From Bacillus sp. 1780r2a1 (GTDB lineage: Bacteria > Bacillota > Bacilli > Bacillales > Bacillaceae_H), in assembly GCA_024134725.1 (NCBI GenBank), contig CP099863.1, positions 2,413,501 through 2,477,500 on the forward strand: a stretch of DNA of 64,000 nt, written 5' to 3'. The notes beneath the pieces were generated by a model. The model had not been told where the DNA came from. It was given only the letters and a program-made list of their open reading frames with translations, and ran no database searches. Position 1 is the first letter of the stretch; the number at the start of each line of letters is the position of its first letter. This document shows positions 61,892-64,000 of this stretch, piece after piece. Position numbers and translations under genes: made by a program.

Positions 61892-62860
61892 TCATTCACC
61901 TTTTTCTTCTGGTTGAAACAAGTAATCCGTTACAAATAATTTAAATGTATCGCTCGTTAATTTGCAGCCAGATGCTTTTGGATGACCTCCACCGCCAATG
62001 TGACCAACGATTTCAGCTAAATTAATCTCATCTTTCACCGCTCGAAATCCTAATTTTTTTCTTCCCATATCAACCATTACTGAAAAGTCGATTTCTTCGT
62101 GCTCTAAACATAATGCATTTCCCAGCTCTGACTGATAGGTGTCTGCGAAAACAATCCCTACTTTATATTTTTGCTCGGCAATCTCTACTTCTGCTTGCAT
62201 CATTTGCTTTTGCTTGTCATAAATATATTTTTCAATTCGCTTTTCTTCCGCTTCAAGTAAAATTGCGTGCTTTTCTGTAAATTCAAAGCTTTGACTGGCA
62301 TCAGTGTAAGATGCTTGTAATGTTTCATAAATCGTATCTTTAAACTCTTCATGGGAAATTAAGTAGTAAAGATGATTAAGTCTTTTTGCTTTTTCATTTT
62401 TCTCGTGAAACCAATCCCATGTATCAAATAAGCGTACGAGCTCTACGTATTCATCCATCATCTCCGTACGTTCTAAGAGATTATTTTCTAGTAAATATGT
62501 ATAAAAAAGCGAAGTAGCTGCTGTTTTCGTTCCATTCTGATCTTCTGGTATCACATGAACCCAGTCGTATTTTTCAGCAAGCGGAAGTGCAGAAATATGA
62601 TGGTCGATAAGCGTCACCTTTTGACCATTTTTCACAAGTTCATCCAGCTTAGCTGCTACTTCATCGTTTACGCTAATATCCGTTATGTATAAGTCTTGAC
62701 CGTCGTTATCTTCTTCTATAAAATGTAGCACCGTGTCATTTATGCGTCCGATTCCTACCGTATCGTAATCAAGGTTCTCATCACCAAATGCTAAGCGAGC
62801 TAATAAAGCTGGGCTTACGCCATCTAAATCATTATGTGAAATTAATTTTACTTTTGTCAT
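61892..62860 (-). CDS. nrnB: DHH family phosphoesterase (NrnB-like)
   Basis: 322 residues from the ATG at 62860 with AAGGAG upstream. DHH phosphoesterase: SHNDLDG (8-14), IDHH in the middle, and the DHHA1-type GGGGHPKASG near the C-terminus. The family includes NrnB, a nanoRNase that degrades short oligonucleotides; B. subtilis NrnB is longer (about 400 residues), so the exact activity is uncertain. First gene of a probable two-gene operon with the SDR. Confidence 0.82.
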   Translation of the reverse strand: MTKVKLISHNDLDGVSPALLARLAFGDENLDYDTVGIGRINDTVLHFIEEDNDGQDLYITDISVNDEVAAKLDELVKNGQKVTLIDHHISALPLAEKYDWVHVIPEDQNGTKTAATSLFYTYLLENNLLERTEMMDEYVELVRLFDTWDWFHEKNEKAKRLNHLYYLISHEEFKDTIYETLQASYTDASQSFEFTEKHAILLEAEEKRIEKYIYDKQKQMMQAEVEIAEQKYKVGIVFADTYQSELGNALCLEHEEIDFSVMVDMGRKKLGFRAVKDEINLAEIVGHIGGGGHPKASGCKLTSDTFKLFVTDYLFQPEEKGE

Positions 62861-62947
62861 CAAAAAACTCCTTTAAATCATTATCAGTTACTCATTTACT
62901 TTAGTATGCGTGAATCTTTTTCCATTATAGCAAGGAATGAAAAAAAA

Positions 62948-62982
62948 TGCGTACATCCTCACTTTTCATAAGAATGTACGCA
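62948..62982 (-). terminator. Terminator of the symporter gene
   Basis: TGCGTACAT/ATGTACGCA stem followed on the minus strand by TTTTTTTT. Confidence 0.88.
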
Positions 62983-62988
62983 CAACAT

Positions 62989-64000
62989 TCACGATGCTTG
63001 CTTCCTCGCTTTTTCTTTTGATTTCTTCTCATATGAGTCTACAACAACAGAAGCTGCAGCATCCCCGACGATATTAACGGACGTACGGAACATATCAAGA
63101 ATACGATCAACTGCAGCAATTAAAGCAATTCCTTCAACTGGAAGGTTGACCGCTGCTAGTACCATTGTTAACATAATCATCCCGGCTCCTGGAACACCTG
63201 CAGTACCAATTGATGCAATTGTAGTTGTAAACATAATTAGTAAAATTTCACTCATACCGAGATCAATTCCATAAAATTGTGCAATAAATAGGGCTGCAAC
63301 ACCTTGGTAAATCGCACTACCGTCCATATTCATTGTGGCTCCTAACGGTAATACAAAGCTTGCTGTTTCTTTTGAAACGCCAAGGTTTTCCTGAACGTTT
63401 TTCATTGAAACTGGTAGCGTTGCACCACTGCTTGCTGTACTAAAAGCGACAAGACCGGCTGGTGCAATTCCTTTTAAAAAAGTAAAAGGACTCATTCCAG
63501 CAAAGCCTTTAACCGCAAGAGAATACGCAACGAGAAGCTGTGTTAAGCAACCTAGCGCTACGGCAATAATCACCTTAGCAAGAGGTGCTAAAACAGCTAA
63601 ACCGTATTCACCAATAATCGGTGCTACCATTCCAAAGATACCGATTGGTGCAATGACCATAATACCACTTGTAATTTTAAACATGACTGTGGAAAAAGAT
63701 TCAAATAGCTTTTGAACTGGCCTTGCTGGCTCTCCTACAAATAAAATCCCTAGACCAATTGCAATTGCCATAAAGATAATTTGGAGGATATTCCCTTCCA
63801 TTAACGCTGCAAATGGATTTTCGGGAATCATGTTTAGCACCGTCTCCGTGATCGTTGGTGCTTCTCCACTAGGCACAGTGGCTCCTTGGGGTAACGACAC
63901 GTTAGCTCCTGTACCAGGTGCTAAAATTACGGCATATACAATACCAATTGTCACAGCAATTAATGTTGTAAAGAGGTAAAAAACAATCGTTCGTCCTCCC
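62989..64000 (-). CDS. Dicarboxylate/amino acid:cation symporter (N-terminus beyond window)
   Basis: The frame is open from the window edge to the stop at 62989; about 337 C-terminal residues are visible. DAACS family (GltT/GltP/DctA): the serine-rich AFSTASSGATLPVS loop, PLGATMNMDGSAIYQG and VDRILDMFRTSVNIVGD motifs. Imports glutamate/aspartate or dicarboxylates with sodium or protons. The basic tail KKSKEKARK is cytoplasmic. Substrate not decidable from these motifs alone; GltT-type is more likely. Confidence 0.9.
   Translation of the reverse strand, partial: GGRTIVFYLFTTLIAVTIGIVYAVILAPGTGANVSLPQGATVPSGEAPTITETVLNMIPENPFAALMEGNILQIIFMAIAIGLGILFVGEPARPVQKLFESFSTVMFKITSGIMVIAPIGIFGMVAPIIGEYGLAVLAPLAKVIIAVALGCLTQLLVAYSLAVKGFAGMSPFTFLKGIAPAGLVAFSTASSGATLPVSMKNVQENLGVSKETASFVLPLGATMNMDGSAIYQGVAALFIAQFYGIDLGMSEILLIMFTTTIASIGTAGVPGAGMIMLTMVLAAVNLPVEGIALIAAVDRILDMFRTSVNIVGDAAASVVVDSYEKKSKEKARKQAS

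Overview
The window looks like a chromosomal segment of an AT-rich, spore-forming Bacillaceae, most like Priestia (Bacillus) megaterium. The reasons are Bacillus-type ribosome binding sites, two cobalamin riboswitches (one on a cobyric acid synthase operon, one on metE), DUF2642 spore-type proteins, an mdxEFG maltodextrin transporter, and many promoters resembling the late mother-cell sigma factor SigK. The species is inferred from gene content, not proven.

1-33,100 (minus strand): three consecutive paralogous giant genes. Each begins at a GTG with the same ribosome binding site and encodes a ~340-residue N-terminal head, one DUF11 domain, a long tandem array of ~91-residue cadherin/VCBS-like Ig repeats, and (where visible) a short C-terminal tail with one Cys. 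The first is cut by the window edge, the second has 3,400 residues and 32 repeats, the third 5,225 residues and 52 repeats. None has a signal peptide, sortase motif or transmembrane anchor. SigK-like promoters precede at least two of them.

33,200-49,000: a cluster interpreted as spore-surface assembly and glycosylation, interrupted by a maltodextrin ABC transporter (39,068-42,624). It holds a Cys-rich 216-residue protein, a GT2 glycosyltransferase, a LamG-GT4 fusion, a small hydrophobic protein with a textbook SigK promoter, a GT2-GT4 fusion, a four-gene nucleotide-sugar operon (UDP-GlcNAc to a UDP-N-acetyl-6-deoxy-L-hexosamine, by gene content most like UDP-L-rhamnosamine/L-quinovosamine), another GT2 enzyme and two DUF2642 proteins. 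The working model is that the giant repeat proteins form very long fibres on the spore surface, and that the glycosyltransferases and sugar operon decorate them or a neighbouring layer.

49,100-64,000: ordinary housekeeping genes: a YdbM-like acyl-CoA dehydrogenase, an Hsp20-like protein, a cobalamin operon (riboswitch, cobQ, btuC, btuD with a C-terminal extension), pantothenate permease with its small partner, a YdcF-like protein, an HxlR-type regulator with an N-terminal Cys, metE under a B12 riboswitch, an SDR, an NrnB-like phosphoesterase and the C-terminal part of a glutamate/aspartate-type symporter.
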